A stretch of DNA of 64,000 nucleotides from Roseiarcus sp963730555 (GTDB lineage: Bacteria > Pseudomonadota > Alphaproteobacteria > Rhizobiales > Beijerinckiaceae). Position 1 is the stretch's first letter. Every line of letters begins with the position of its first letter. Shown in pieces: positions 8,305 to 17,537 of this stretch. Made by a program: the position numbers and the translations under genes. The stretch lies in the NCBI GenBank assembly GCA_963730555.1, contig CAVSSS010000010.1, positions 1-64,000 on the forward strand, in the 5' to 3' direction. The notes under the pieces were generated by a model. The model saw only the letters and a program-made list of their open reading frames with translations, was not told the origin of the DNA and searched no databases.

Positions 8305-9558
8305 TCAGAACACCTCACAACCAGGGAGGCCACAGGATATGAGCCGGTCCGATGGAAAGTTTGTGATGATCTCGCAGCCATTATCCGTGACCACCACCTC
8401 TTCTTCAATCCGAGCGGCGCCAGAGCCATCGTCTGCTCCTTTCCACGTCTCGAGGGCGAACACCATGCCTTTGACCAGGGGTCGGTTCTGGCCACGGAAG
8501 CGCTTGGAAAAAATCGGGCGTTCCCACAACGACAATCCGACGCCATGGCCGTACTGCAAGAGGAAGGCCTCGGCCTCGTCCCGATAGCCGAATTCCTGAG
8601 CGTCCGGCCAGACGGACGCAACCTCATCTGGGGTTACGCCCGGACGGATCATGTCGATCGAAGCGCTGATCCACTTCGATGCGGTCTCGTAGGCATCGAT
8701 CTGATGCTTGTTCGGCTCGCCGCATATGAAGGTTCGGTAGTAGCAGGTGCGATAGCCGTTGTACGAAGGCATGATGTCGAGGAAGATCATGTCGCCAGGC
8801 TGGATCATGCGATCGGAGAAGGTATGCGAATGCGGCCGGCCGCGGCGGCCCGACACCGAATTCACGCATTCGACGCGCTCGGCGCCCATGCGAAACAATC
8901 TGTCGTTGGCGATCGCGACAAGTTCGTTCTCCTTTGTGCCCGGCCTGATCGCTCGGGCGATGTCGACATAAGTGGCGTCGACCATTGAAGCGCCGACCCT
9001 GAGCAACTCGATCTCGTCCTCAGTTTTGATCTCGCGTGCGTCGAGGAGAGCCTGCTGGCCGTCGACCACCTCGATACCTTCGGCCTCAAGCGCGCGCAAC
9101 ATGCCGATCTCCATCATGTCGATGCCGAGCGGCTCCTTGTCGATGCCGTAATGCACGAGCGCCTTCTTAATTTGTTTGGCGAAGTCGTGCTGCACATTCA
9201 TCGACGGGGGGATTGCGCCTTGCATTGTTGTGATTGGGGCGGCGACATTGTCGGCTATCCAGGGCGAGGAGATGCGTTTGGCCGGCGGCGCCGGGTCCCA
9301 TAGGAACGGTTTGCCTTCGGCGGGGCATAGGGCATAGCGGAAGAATTTGTCACGCGCCCATTCGCCGATGTGTGTTGCAGTGACGTAGCGGATATTGTCG
9401 AAGTTGAAGCAGAGCACCCCTCCGAGCCCCGCATAGCGGATCGCTTCCTGCGCACGTTTAAGGCGCTCGATCGAGAGTCGATGGTAGTCGATGCCCTGTT
9501 CCCAGTCTTTGGCCATCAAGCCCCAAGCGGCGGTCGAGTGCGGTCTGTTATATTTCAT
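8305..9558 (-). CDS. M24 (pita-bread) family hydrolase/peptidase-like protein with an altered metal site
   Basis: The 417-residue product has the creatinase N-domain and the C-terminal pita-bread fold. Metal-ligand positions can be followed: Asp261 (FLDIMPSYNGY), His338 (GHGVGL), Glu370 (ALETWKG) and Glu385 (ARIEEEVV). The second Asp expected in a 'D.TRTF' motif is Cys272 here (TCYYRTF), so one of the five ligands is missing. This speaks against ordinary Xaa-Pro aminopeptidase activity and for a creatinase-like or other C-N/C-S hydrolase or lyase role. The start at 9558 follows AGGAAGGG. It lies between the E2 gene and a metallochaperone-type GTPase in one operon. Confidence 0.8.
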   Translation of the reverse strand: MKYNRPHSTAAWGLMAKDWEQGIDYHRLSIERLKRAQEAIRYAGLGGVLCFNFDNIRYVTATHIGEWARDKFFRYALCPAEGKPFLWDPAPPAKRISSPWIADNVAAPITTMQGAIPPSMNVQHDFAKQIKKALVHYGIDKEPLGIDMMEIGMLRALEAEGIEVVDGQQALLDAREIKTEDEIELLRVGASMVDATYVDIARAIRPGTKENELVAIANDRLFRMGAERVECVNSVSGRRGRPHSHTFSDRMIQPGDMIFLDIMPSYNGYRTCYYRTFICGEPNKHQIDAYETASKWISASIDMIRPGVTPDEVASVWPDAQEFGYRDEAEAFLLQYGHGVGLSLWERPIFSKRFRGQNRPLVKGMVFALETWKGADDGSGAARIEEEVVVTDNGCEIITNFPSDRLISCGLPGCEVF

Positions 9559-9599
9559 GGGCCCTTCCTAGAACTCTTCCTTCGACGGTGCGTCTGCCG

Positions 9600-10868
9600 C
9601 TAGAGATCTGAGGGAAACTCTTCGCCCCAGTTGCGGGTCTCGAGGATCAGCTTGATTCGGGAAAGGAACGCCGCCGAATAAGCGCCATCGAACGCGCGGT
9701 GATCGAAACTCTGCCCGACGATCCCGATCATGCGGGGTGCCAGGAAGTCGCCTTCCTCGGTCGACACCACCGCGGGTCTCAAGCGGATCGCGTCGGTTGA
9801 GAGAATGCCGACTTGGGGGGCGTTGATAATTGGCGTGGTAAAGGTCGTGCCGAAGGCGCCGTTGTTGCTGATCGAGTAAGTGCCCTCTGAGAGATCGTCA
9901 GCGGAAAGCTTACCGGCTTTCGCCTTTTCGATCTGACGTCGGATTGCTTTGGCGAGCCCAATCCCGGTGAGTTCGCCGGCCCTGCGCACGACGGGCACAA
10001 CGAGACCGTTGTGGTCGAGGTCAACTGCAATGCCAAGGTTGACGTCGCGTGAAAGCGTGAGCGCCTTGCCATCGAAGCGGGCGTTGATTTGGGGATAGGC
10101 CGAGATCGCCAGACAGGTTGCGCGGGCGATGAACGGGAGAAAGGTCAGCGAGAAGCCGTGCGCAGCCTGAAAGTCCGCCTTGCGACTGCTGCGAACCCGA
10201 TTGACCGCAGTGAAATCGACCTCGATCGCCTGAAACACGTGCGGTATCGTCCGCCAGTTTTCGGCGAGGCGTTCCCCCGTTCTCAGCCTCACCGTGTTCA
10301 AGCTGATGACGTTGCCTGCGGGAACGGGCGGAGACGAAAGCGGCGCAGGTAATGGCGCCGTAGGCGTAGCCGGCCGTGCGCTGATCGCTGCGCGCACCGC
10401 CGCTCCATCGATTCTTCTTTCGCCTCGTCGCTGAGCTTCTGTCGCCAGGCCGGCAAGGTCGAGGCCGCCCTGCGCAATCAGCCGGCGGGCGAGCGGTGTG
10501 AGGTGAATGCCGTTCGGTCCCTTCGCGGGGCCAAATCTGCCGCTTGGCGTCGACACCTCCTCGAAGGGCGAACGCCACTGCGAAGCCTTTGCCGCGGGGG
10601 CCGCGGTCAGCACGGGCGCCTTCGCGGTCATGTCGCCGTCAACCACCGCGACCACCTCGCCGACCTTGGCGGTCGCGCCGGCCCCCACACGGATTTCTGA
10701 CAGGCGGCCCTCGACGACAGCCTGTACTTCGATCGTGACCTTGTCCGTCTCGACCTCGAAGAGATTGTCGCCATGCCGGATTTCGTCGCCGATCGACTTG
10801 AACCAGGCGAGGACTTTTCCCTCCGCAACGGTCTCGCCGAGCTGCGGCATGATGATCGTCGAGGTCAT
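9600..10868 (-). CDS. 2-oxo-acid dehydrogenase E2 (dihydrolipoyllysine acyltransferase)
   Basis: Residues 1-78 form one lipoyl domain with the modified Lys43 in ETDKVTIEV. A peripheral subunit-binding domain follows (about 120-160, LTPLARRLIAQGG), then a Pro/Ala linker and the catalytic acyltransferase domain ending with His390 and Asp394 in FDHRAFDG. The 422 residues match E2 of pyruvate, acetoin or branched-chain complexes. It transfers the acyl group from E1-bound TPP to CoA. It starts five bases after the E1 beta stop, so the complex genes are co-transcribed. The acyl substrate cannot be told from sequence alone. Confidence 0.92.
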   Translation of the reverse strand: MTSTIIMPQLGETVAEGKVLAWFKSIGDEIRHGDNLFEVETDKVTIEVQAVVEGRLSEIRVGAGATAKVGEVVAVVDGDMTAKAPVLTAAPAAKASQWRSPFEEVSTPSGRFGPAKGPNGIHLTPLARRLIAQGGLDLAGLATEAQRRGERRIDGAAVRAAISARPATPTAPLPAPLSSPPVPAGNVISLNTVRLRTGERLAENWRTIPHVFQAIEVDFTAVNRVRSSRKADFQAAHGFSLTFLPFIARATCLAISAYPQINARFDGKALTLSRDVNLGIAVDLDHNGLVVPVVRRAGELTGIGLAKAIRRQIEKAKAGKLSADDLSEGTYSISNNGAFGTTFTTPIINAPQVGILSTDAIRLRPAVVSTEEGDFLAPRMIGIVGQSFDHRAFDGAYSAAFLSRIKLILETRNWGEEFPSDL

Positions 10869-10872
10869 CAGT

Positions 10873-11853
10873 CTATCCGTTCAAAACACGACGCACTTTG
10901 TCGACGATGCGCGCGGCGCTTGGCAGCGCCAGGTCTTCGAGATGGTCGGCTGCGGGAAGCGGAATGTGTGGCGTGGTAATGCGTACAATCGGGCCGTCGA
11001 GATCCCAGAAGGCCTCGTCCGCGACTATGGAGGCGATTTCCGCGCCCCATCCGCAAAGCCGCGGGTTTTCTTCCACAGTGAACAGGCGGCCCGTCTTGGC
11101 GACGGAACCAAGAAGGGTCTGAGTGTCGAGCGGCACAAGCGAGCGGACGTCAATCACCTCCGCATCGACGCCATGCTCGCGTTGCAAGGTCTCCGCCGCG
11201 GCAAGCGCGCGAGGCACCATCAGGGCGAGTGCGACAATCGTGCAGTCGCGGCCCGGGCGAAGGATCTTGGCCGTTCCAAGCTTGTCGACGATCTCACCGT
11301 CCGGCACCTCGCCCTTGATGGCGTAGAGCGCCTTGTGTTCGTGAAAAATCACCGGATCGGGATCGCGCACCGCCGCCGCCATCAGCCCGATGACGTCCAT
11401 AGGCGACGACGGCGCGACAACTTTCACGCCTGGGATCATCATCGTCCAGTTTTCAATCGACTGCGAGTGCTGCGCCCCGAAGCGCACGCCCCCGCCATTG
11501 CCGGTCCTGATCACCAGGGGGCATGAGAGTTGCCCGTTCGTCATGTACCGCAGCTTCGACATTTCGTTGGCGAAATAGTCGAAGCAGACGGCGAGGAAGT
11601 CGGCGAACATGATCTCTGCGATGGGACGCAGCCCCGTCATCGCCGCGCCCATCGCCGCGCCGAGAATCGCCTGTTCGGAGATCGGCGTGTCGCGCACCCG
11701 CAGCGGTCCAAACTGTTCGTAGAGACCGACTGTCGTTTTGAATACGCCCCCCGCCTTGCCGATGTCCTCGCCAAGGAAGACGACGCGATTGTCACGCTCC
11801 ATCTCCTGCGCAATGCCGCGGGCGACGGCGTCGCGATAGGTCAGTTCCGCCAC
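10873..11853 (-). CDS. 2-oxo-acid dehydrogenase E1 component, beta subunit
   Basis: The product begins MAELTYRDAVARGIAQEMER and has the transketolase pyrimidine-binding domain (VFLGEDIGKAGGVF) and the C-terminal transketolase domain (DAEVIDVRSLVPLD). About 326 residues, normal for acetoin or pyruvate dehydrogenase E1 beta. The start is taken as GTG 11853 because the family N-terminus begins there and the codon overlaps the E1 alpha stop by 13 bases; longer in-frame extensions read into the E1 alpha gene. It pairs with E1 alpha to decarboxylate a 2-oxo acid or cleave acetoin. Confidence 0.92.
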   Translation of the reverse strand: MAELTYRDAVARGIAQEMERDNRVVFLGEDIGKAGGVFKTTVGLYEQFGPLRVRDTPISEQAILGAAMGAAMTGLRPIAEIMFADFLAVCFDYFANEMSKLRYMTNGQLSCPLVIRTGNGGGVRFGAQHSQSIENWTMMIPGVKVVAPSSPMDVIGLMAAAVRDPDPVIFHEHKALYAIKGEVPDGEIVDKLGTAKILRPGRDCTIVALALMVPRALAAAETLQREHGVDAEVIDVRSLVPLDTQTLLGSVAKTGRLFTVEENPRLCGWGAEIASIVADEAFWDLDGPIVRITTPHIPLPAADHLEDLALPSAARIVDKVRRVLNG

Positions 11854-12872
11854 GCCCAGCCTCCATCCGCGTAGACGTCCGCGGTGAGCAACTCGATGGG
11901 CGCCTGCGGCGACGCCTTGCACGCCTCGGTCGCCGCTTCGACCTTGCGCTTGCTCTCCGCCTGGATCGTGTCGATCGTTGCTTCGTCGACGCCGAATTCC
12001 TGAAGGCGCTGGCGGTAGATGTCGACGGGATCGCGCTTGAGCCATTCCTCAAGCTCGCCTGGCGGCCGGTATTTGGCGGGATCGGCGCGCGAGTGGCCCG
12101 AATGGCGATAGGTAAGACATTCGATTAGCGACGGGCCGCCGCCCTCGCGCGCCTTTTCGAGCGCGGCAAACGCAGTCCGATAGACGACATCGGCGTCATT
12201 GCCATCGACGATGATGCGCTCAAGACCGTAAGCCGCCGCGCGATCGCCCGCGGGATGCTTCACGGCCGTCACGTCGCCGATTGGCGTGTACTCCATGTAA
12301 AGGTTGTTCTCGCAGACAAAGATGACCGGCAACTTCCACACGGCGGCGAAATTGAGAGCCTCGTGGAACGCTCCAATATTCGTCGTGCCGTCGCCGAAGA
12401 AACAGACCGCCACGTCTTTCTCACCGAGATATTGCGCGCGCCAGGCCGAGCCACAAGCGATTGGCAGGTGGGCGCCAACGATCGCGTAAGACCCGAACAC
12501 GCCGTGCTCGACCGAAGTCAGGTGCATCGAGCCGCCCTTGCCGCGCATCAGACCGATGTCGCGCAGCATCAGTTCGCCGAGCATGCCCTCCATCGAGGCT
12601 CCGCGGGCGAGCGTATGCGCGTGGCCGCGATAGGTGCAAAACGACTTGTCGCCTTTCCGCATGGCCACGCCAAAGCCCGCAGCGACCGCCTCCTGTCCGA
12701 TCGACAGATGGCTCGTCCCCTTGATCAGGTTCTGCAGAAAGAGATCGAATGCGCGCTTTTCGCAGTCGCGGATTTCAACTTGAAGGCGGAACAGCTCCAG
12801 ACGTCGATCGAGGCCTATGTCGTCATTCCGAAGCCCGTCATTTGGCGCCGTCGCATCCTTTACGGAGGCCAT
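11841..12872 (-). CDS. 2-oxo-acid dehydrogenase E1 component, alpha subunit
   Basis: 343 residues with the TPP-binding motif from Gly160-Asp161-Gly162 to Asn190 (FFGDGTTNIGAFHEA ... CENN) and the conserved RGHAHTLARG and YRHSGHSRADP segments. It is the first gene of the leftward operon (E1 alpha, E1 beta, E2, M24, CobW, lpd remnant). The relation to acetoin-type (AcoA) versus pyruvate-type (PdhA) enzymes cannot be settled here; neighbouring butanediol-dehydrogenase-like and SDR genes make the acetoin type worth testing. A 530-bp divergent gap to the next rightward gene holds its promoter. Confidence 0.92.
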   Translation of the reverse strand: MASVKDATAPNDGLRNDDIGLDRRLELFRLQVEIRDCEKRAFDLFLQNLIKGTSHLSIGQEAVAAGFGVAMRKGDKSFCTYRGHAHTLARGASMEGMLGELMLRDIGLMRGKGGSMHLTSVEHGVFGSYAIVGAHLPIACGSAWRAQYLGEKDVAVCFFGDGTTNIGAFHEALNFAAVWKLPVIFVCENNLYMEYTPIGDVTAVKHPAGDRAAAYGLERIIVDGNDADVVYRTAFAALEKAREGGGPSLIECLTYRHSGHSRADPAKYRPPGELEEWLKRDPVDIYRQRLQEFGVDEATIDTIQAESKRKVEAATEACKASPQAPIELLTADVYADGGWAWRN

Positions 12873-12982
12873 ATCGTTCGTTTCCTACCCAACGCCGTTG
12901 CGGCCGGAAATTGCCAGAGAACGGCGACCCCACGTCCGAAAAAATGCTCAAAATGGAGATTTCGTGAACGGTACCCAGGAAC

Positions 12983-13037
12983 TTGTCCGATTTTCTCAAG
13001 CGGCTGCCTGACGGGAAAATTATCATTTTGGACAAAT
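12983..13037. promoter_or_regulatory. candidate operator half-sites in the divergent gap
   Basis: The gap 12873-13404 separates the E1 alpha operon from the rightward alcohol dehydrogenase. It carries TTGTCCG at 12983-12989 and TTTTGGACAAAT at 13026-13037, in inverted orientation. The second is identical over 12 bases to the right arm and spacer of the perfect palindrome at 18511-18522. It is therefore a plausible binding site for the same regulator. The rest of the gap shows no convincing gene. Confidence 0.4.
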
Positions 13038-13404
13038 GGGCCGACCGGGGAGGACAGAGGTGCTATATGACTTCGACCAGGGAGGACTATGGCGTACGCA
13101 AACCGCCAAGTCTGAAGGTTGCGTCAGAGAGTTGCCGTGAGGAAATTTGCGGGGTTGCTCGCCTTCACGACACCGGCGGCCGCGAACCCGAGCATGAAGG
13201 TCCCGCCGCTCGCGAACGTCGTGCAGGTCGCCCTGACATGCAAAAACAGCGCTCCTCGATCGGTTGCTTCACGGTCCTCCCTAGGACGGTAAATCTTGAG
13301 CTCGTTCGGTCGCCCGCGAGGCCGCCAATGAGTGACCTTGCCGAAGTTGCAGTCAAAGTTTTGGCGCGGCGCTTCAACGGATGAACTAAGAGGGAGGGAA
13401 ACAA

Positions 13405-14472
13405 ATGAAAGCGGTGAGATTCTACGCCAAGGAGGATGTTCGCGTCGAAGACGTTCCAGCGCCGAATACGCTCGGCGACTCCCAGGTGCTCATCAAGCCT
13501 CTAGCATGCGGTATCTGCGGCACGGACCTGCACGAATTCGCTGGCGGACCAATCGTTACGCCAGCCACTCCACATAAATTTACAGGCGCAGTGCTGCCGC
13601 AGATTCTGGGGCACGAGTTCTCGGCCGAGGTGGTCGATACCGGCCGCGACGTGAAACGAGTACACAAAGGCGATCGAATCTCAATCCAGCCACTCGTCAT
13701 GCCGCTCGACGACTACTACAGCCGACGCGGCCTCAACCATCTGAGCCCCAGCATGGGCTGCATAGGGCTGAGTTGGGCCTGGGGCGGGATGGGCGAGCTG
13801 GCAGTCATCAACGACTACAACGCCAACGTTCTTCCCGACAACGTCACCGATGAGCAGGGGGCGCTCGTTGAACCGACTGCGGTGGCGCTTTATAGCGTCG
13901 ATCGCTCGAAGGTGACCGGCGGCAGCACCGTTCTCGTAACGGGCGGCGGGCCGATCGGGGCGCTTGTCGTCTTGATCTGTAACGCCGTGGGGGCGTCGAA
14001 GATCTTCGTCAGTGAGCCCAATGCCAACCGTCGGAAGCATATCGAGAGCCTCGGTGTTAACGCCGTGCTGCTCGATCCGAGATCGGTCAACGTCGTCGAA
14101 TACATCCGCGACAGCACCGAGGAGCGCGTCGGTGTCGATGCGGCGATCGAATGCTCGGGCTTCGAAGTGGCGCTTAACACTTGCGTCGAAGCGGTGCGCA
14201 ACCACGGGACTGTTGTGCAGACGGGCCTGCACGTAAAAAAGGCGGTCGTGGATCCCGCGCTGTGGGCGTTGAAGGACATCACCATCGAGGCGACCTGGTG
14301 TTTCGAGGTGACGATGTGGCCTCGCGTGATCCGCATGATTTCGAGCGGCAAACTCCCGGTCGAGAAAATCGTCACAGGACGTATCGAACCGGAAGCTATT
14401 GTGGAGAAGGGATTCCGCGCGCTCCTCAATCCAGGTGGCCGAGAAATGAAGGTTCTGGTGAATATGGTCTGA
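13405..14472 (+). CDS. zinc-type alcohol dehydrogenase, butanediol/threonine dehydrogenase-like
   Basis: 355 residues of the medium-chain dehydrogenase family. Catalytic-zinc ligands are visible in CGICGTDLHEF and GHEFSAEV, and the Rossmann motif in VTGGGPIGALVV. The structural-zinc lobe lacks the four Cys: where they would be, the sequence reads PLDDYYSRRGLNHLSPSMGC, so only the catalytic zinc is expected. The overall length and the 'GFIGLS'-like segment (CIGLSWAWGG) resemble 2,3-butanediol dehydrogenases. GAGGGAGGG precedes the ATG. First gene of the rightward branch, divergent from the E1/E2 operon. Confidence 0.88.
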   Translation: MKAVRFYAKEDVRVEDVPAPNTLGDSQVLIKPLACGICGTDLHEFAGGPIVTPATPHKFTGAVLPQILGHEFSAEVVDTGRDVKRVHKGDRISIQPLVMPLDDYYSRRGLNHLSPSMGCIGLSWAWGGMGELAVINDYNANVLPDNVTDEQGALVEPTAVALYSVDRSKVTGGSTVLVTGGGPIGALVVLICNAVGASKIFVSEPNANRRKHIESLGVNAVLLDPRSVNVVEYIRDSTEERVGVDAAIECSGFEVALNTCVEAVRNHGTVVQTGLHVKKAVVDPALWALKDITIEATWCFEVTMWPRVIRMISSGKLPVEKIVTGRIEPEAIVEKGFRALLNPGGREMKVLVNMV

Positions 14473-14535
14473 GCCTGATCCGGGGCTGCGGCGAACGCGG
14501 GAACAGGGCGCGTTACTATCGGTTTGGAGATAGAG

Positions 14536-15603
14536 ATGGAGATCGAAGCGCTAGTCATCGGCGCAACCGGCATTGCCGGACGGGGTGTGTCGCAAGAACT
14601 TCTCAATGCTGGCGCACGCGTTCATGGCCTGTCCCGTCACCCGAATGGCGTTGTCGTGGGCGTCGGCCATGTCGGCGCCGATCTTCTGGATTCCGAGAGC
14701 GTCAACAAGGCGCTTAGCGGAAAGAAGCCGAGCCACGTCTATCTGACTGCTTGGTCTCGCCGTGCCACCGAAGTAGAGAACATAAAAGTCAACGCAGGAA
14801 TCGTGCGAGCCGTGCTCGAGGCGGTCGCGCCAGCGAGAAGCGTCAAGCATGTCGCCCTGGTCACTGGCCTCAAGCACTACCTTGGTCCCTTCGAGGCTTA
14901 CGTGCGCGGCGGCTTAGCTCCTCCGACGCCGCTGCGGGAAGAGCAGCCGCGTCTGGACCTCCCGAACTTCTATTATAGCCAGGAGGACGAACTCTACGCT
15001 GCCGCCAAGCGCGAAGGTTTTACCTGGAGCGTACACCGACCGCACACGATCATCGGCAAAGCGATCGGCAATGCAATGAACATGGGTTCGACGCTCGCCG
15101 CCTACGCTTCGATCTGCAAAGAACTCGGCCGCTCGTTCAAATTTCCTGGCAGCGCCGCGCAATGGAATGGCCTTTCGGACATGACCGACGCGCGCGTGCT
15201 CGGCAAACAGCTCATCTGGGCGAGCACCACAGACGCCGCAAAGAACGAGGCCTACAACATCGTCAATGGCGACATCTTTCGATGGAGCTGGCTTTGGCCG
15301 CGCATCGCCAAATGGTTCGGCGTCACCTGGGAAGGCTTCGAAGGGGCGCCGGTCCCCTTGGAAGACCAGATGACTAACGACGCGGAGGTCTGGAAGAGAA
15401 TGGCGGCGAAATTCGGTCTCGTCGAACCCGATCTCTCACGTGTGGCTTCCCCGTGGCATACCGACCTCGACATGGGCCGGCCGATCGAGGTGATGACTGA
15501 CATGGCGCTGAGCCGCAAACTCGGTTTCCATGTCTATCAAAATACGGAAGAGGCTTTCCACGATCTCTTCGCGGCCCTGCGCGCCGACAAGGTCATTCCT
15601 TAG
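14536..15603 (+). CDS. PRISE-like NAD(P)-dependent reductase (extended SDR)
   Basis: Starts IEALVIGATGIAGRGVSQEL, the N-terminal nucleotide-binding motif, and carries the marker NFYYSQEDELYAAA and WSVHRPHTIIG segments of the progesterone 5-beta-reductase/iridoid-synthase-like (PRISE) SDRs, which reduce activated enones. About 355 residues, normal for the group. ATG 14536 is preferred to the in-frame TTG at 14524 because GGAG lies six bases before it. The gene follows the dehydrogenase by 60 bases and is probably co-transcribed. An enone or similar unsaturated carbonyl intermediate in the pathway is implied but not shown. Confidence 0.82.
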   Translation: MEIEALVIGATGIAGRGVSQELLNAGARVHGLSRHPNGVVVGVGHVGADLLDSESVNKALSGKKPSHVYLTAWSRRATEVENIKVNAGIVRAVLEAVAPARSVKHVALVTGLKHYLGPFEAYVRGGLAPPTPLREEQPRLDLPNFYYSQEDELYAAAKREGFTWSVHRPHTIIGKAIGNAMNMGSTLAAYASICKELGRSFKFPGSAAQWNGLSDMTDARVLGKQLIWASTTDAAKNEAYNIVNGDIFRWSWLWPRIAKWFGVTWEGFEGAPVPLEDQMTNDAEVWKRMAAKFGLVEPDLSRVASPWHTDLDMGRPIEVMTDMALSRKLGFHVYQNTEEAFHDLFAALRADKVIP

Positions 15604-15733
15604 GCTCGAGACATCGCGATGGATAGCAGCGGTAGAGCGTCGGGCTGGACAATCGAGGTCTCGACGCCTAACCGGAGACGAAGGCCGGGAGGATCGGGAG
15701 GATCTTCGGCAACTTGGCCCGCCTGCTATTCGG

Positions 15734-17437
15734 ATGACCGAACACGAACTCCTGCGGATCATCTCGTTTCTCGAACGGGTCAGACAGCCCTTCCAGGAAC
15801 TGGTTCCAATCGCCGAAGAAGACGCGACGTGGAACCTGTTGCTGTTCCTTATCAAGAACCATCTGACGGGAACGCCTGTCGCCATCTCTACGCTCGCCTC
15901 TGTCGCCAAGGCGCCGCATGCCACGGCGATGCGGCGCATTCATGCGTTGATCGAGCGCGGTCACATCCTGCAGGACCCGCTCGGCGAGGGGAGCAAGAGG
16001 TTCAAGCTACGACCCAGCGACGCGCTGCTCGAAAGCTTTATTCAGTATGCGCGGAGGATCAAATTTTTACTCGCCGAAACCTTCGGCCTCCGGTCCAAGA
16101 CGGACAACGACGAGGATTTTTATTTCGGTGGCTCCTATTTCGCGGCCCAAATCATTCCGCCGCCGCGCCTCATCGAAAGCCTGTTTCGCGGCAAACGCGA
16201 AATCAAGTTCTTGCTCAACGACGACAACTACTTCCTGTCGATGCGCAACATGTGGGCGGACTTCCGCAACAACATGGCCTCACGCAAGAATTTCGACCTG
16301 CGAAAATTGCCCCTGTTGCACGAGCGGCTGGTCGACAACGCCAGCCTAGCGGTTTCGGAATACGACATCGTCGCAATTAATGCGCCATGGCTTGGCGAGG
16401 CGGTTAAGAAAAGGCTTGTGATACCGCTCGACGACCATATCAAATCCGCGGGCCTCTCCTCACTCGACTTCCACCCTTCTGTATGGTCGCTAGGCTCGTG
16501 GCGCGGTCAGCAGTTTGGAATTCCAATTTATTGTACAATCGAATTGCTCGCGGCGCGCACAGACCTGTTCGAAAAGGACAAGATCGAATATCCGACGACT
16601 TTCGAGAAGACTGTCGCCGCCGCCAAACATTTCCATGCACCCGCCAAAGGTCGGTACGGCATCGCCTGGAACGGCGGGCGCGGAATGCCAATCGCTTCGA
16701 CCTTCATGTTTCTGATGAGTTGCTGTGGCGAGTCGATCCTGCGCATTCCCAAGACCAGCCTTGGAATTGGCGTTGATGAGGCGCGGGGCGAACAGTTGCG
16801 GCCGCAGATTGAATCCGAAGCGGGCCTGCGTGTCCTCGACTACTTGCATAAGCTGATGGAGTTCTCCCCGCCCGACATTCTCGAAATGGATTGGGACCGC
16901 AGAACGACGTCCTTCCTTTCAGGGGAAACCGCGCTTGCCTATTGCTGGACGGTGCGCGCCGCGCGATTTGAAACCGACGTCAGTTCGGCGGTTAAGCGCC
17001 GCGTGCGCTATCTGCCGCAGCCACGCGGCCCAGGCGGCGCCTCGAACAACCCGATCGGCGGCTTCCTGCTTTGTATCCCCACGAACCTGCCGCCGGACAG
17101 GATCGAACTCGCCTTCGAAGCGATCGCCTGGATGACTTCGCCCGAAGCAATGAAGGCGAACGTGCAAAACGGCTTTCCTGTCGCGCCGCGCTTCAGCGTC
17201 GCGGCTGACCCCGAGGCCGCGGCGACCTCGCCGATCGTGAGCGTCGTCGATCGGCTCGCGAAGCGAAATATGCTTAAAGGTTGGCCTCGCCCGCCGGTGC
17301 CTGAGTATCTATCTCTCGAAGCCATTCTCGGTGACGAGATTCACAACGCTTTGCGAAGGGAGACGTCTGACAAGGAGGCGCTGGCGAAGGCGCAGAGCAG
17401 GGCGGACGCGGTCATGCGAGACGCCGGGTACTATTAG
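15734..17437 (+). CDS. one-component regulator: winged HTH fused to a solute-binding (SBP_bac_1-type) domain
   Basis: 567 residues from ATG 15734. Residues 1-110 look like a winged helix-turn-helix (TWNLLLFLIKNHLTG, AISTLASVAKAPHATAMRRI, then a wing LGEGSKRFKLRP). Residues 125-560 read like an extracytoplasmic sugar-binding protein: YDIVAINAPWLGEAVKK, LVIPLDDHIKSAGL, FGIPIYCTIELLAARTDL, and NPIGGFLLCIPTNL. There is no signal peptide, so the binding domain should act in the cytoplasm as a ligand sensor. The gene sits inside the catabolic cluster, suggesting it controls the cluster in response to the transported compound. No Shine-Dalgarno sequence is clear; a longer in-frame version would overlap the upstream gene. 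Confidence 0.75.
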   Translation: MTEHELLRIISFLERVRQPFQELVPIAEEDATWNLLLFLIKNHLTGTPVAISTLASVAKAPHATAMRRIHALIERGHILQDPLGEGSKRFKLRPSDALLESFIQYARRIKFLLAETFGLRSKTDNDEDFYFGGSYFAAQIIPPPRLIESLFRGKREIKFLLNDDNYFLSMRNMWADFRNNMASRKNFDLRKLPLLHERLVDNASLAVSEYDIVAINAPWLGEAVKKRLVIPLDDHIKSAGLSSLDFHPSVWSLGSWRGQQFGIPIYCTIELLAARTDLFEKDKIEYPTTFEKTVAAAKHFHAPAKGRYGIAWNGGRGMPIASTFMFLMSCCGESILRIPKTSLGIGVDEARGEQLRPQIESEAGLRVLDYLHKLMEFSPPDILEMDWDRRTTSFLSGETALAYCWTVRAARFETDVSSAVKRRVRYLPQPRGPGGASNNPIGGFLLCIPTNLPPDRIELAFEAIAWMTSPEAMKANVQNGFPVAPRFSVAADPEAAATSPIVSVVDRLAKRNMLKGWPRPPVPEYLSLEAILGDEIHNALRRETSDKEALAKAQSRADAVMRDAGYY

Positions 17438-17537
17438 GTCCCGCCGAACCTCCTCATGGCGAGTTCTTTACTCGAAGCGACCCTCACGGCAGGCAGGCTT
17501 CCAAATCGCTTGATAAGCAAGTGGGAGAACAACGCGC

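Noticed and set aside
8305..9558. DMSP lyase DddP assignment for the M24 protein
   Set aside because: DddP has several Asp in the metal site segment (D.D and a later D), which are not present here; only the fold is shared.
12983..13384. 133-residue rightward frame in the divergent gap
   Set aside because: Overlaps the candidate operator half-sites, lacks a ribosome site and shows no family pattern.
6843..14472. Firm acetoin/2,3-butanediol pathway (aco/but) naming
   Set aside because: E1/E2, a butanediol-type dehydrogenase and an SDR fit, but the transporter, Gfo/Idh, PRISE and M24 genes do not belong to that pathway; the substrate is left open.
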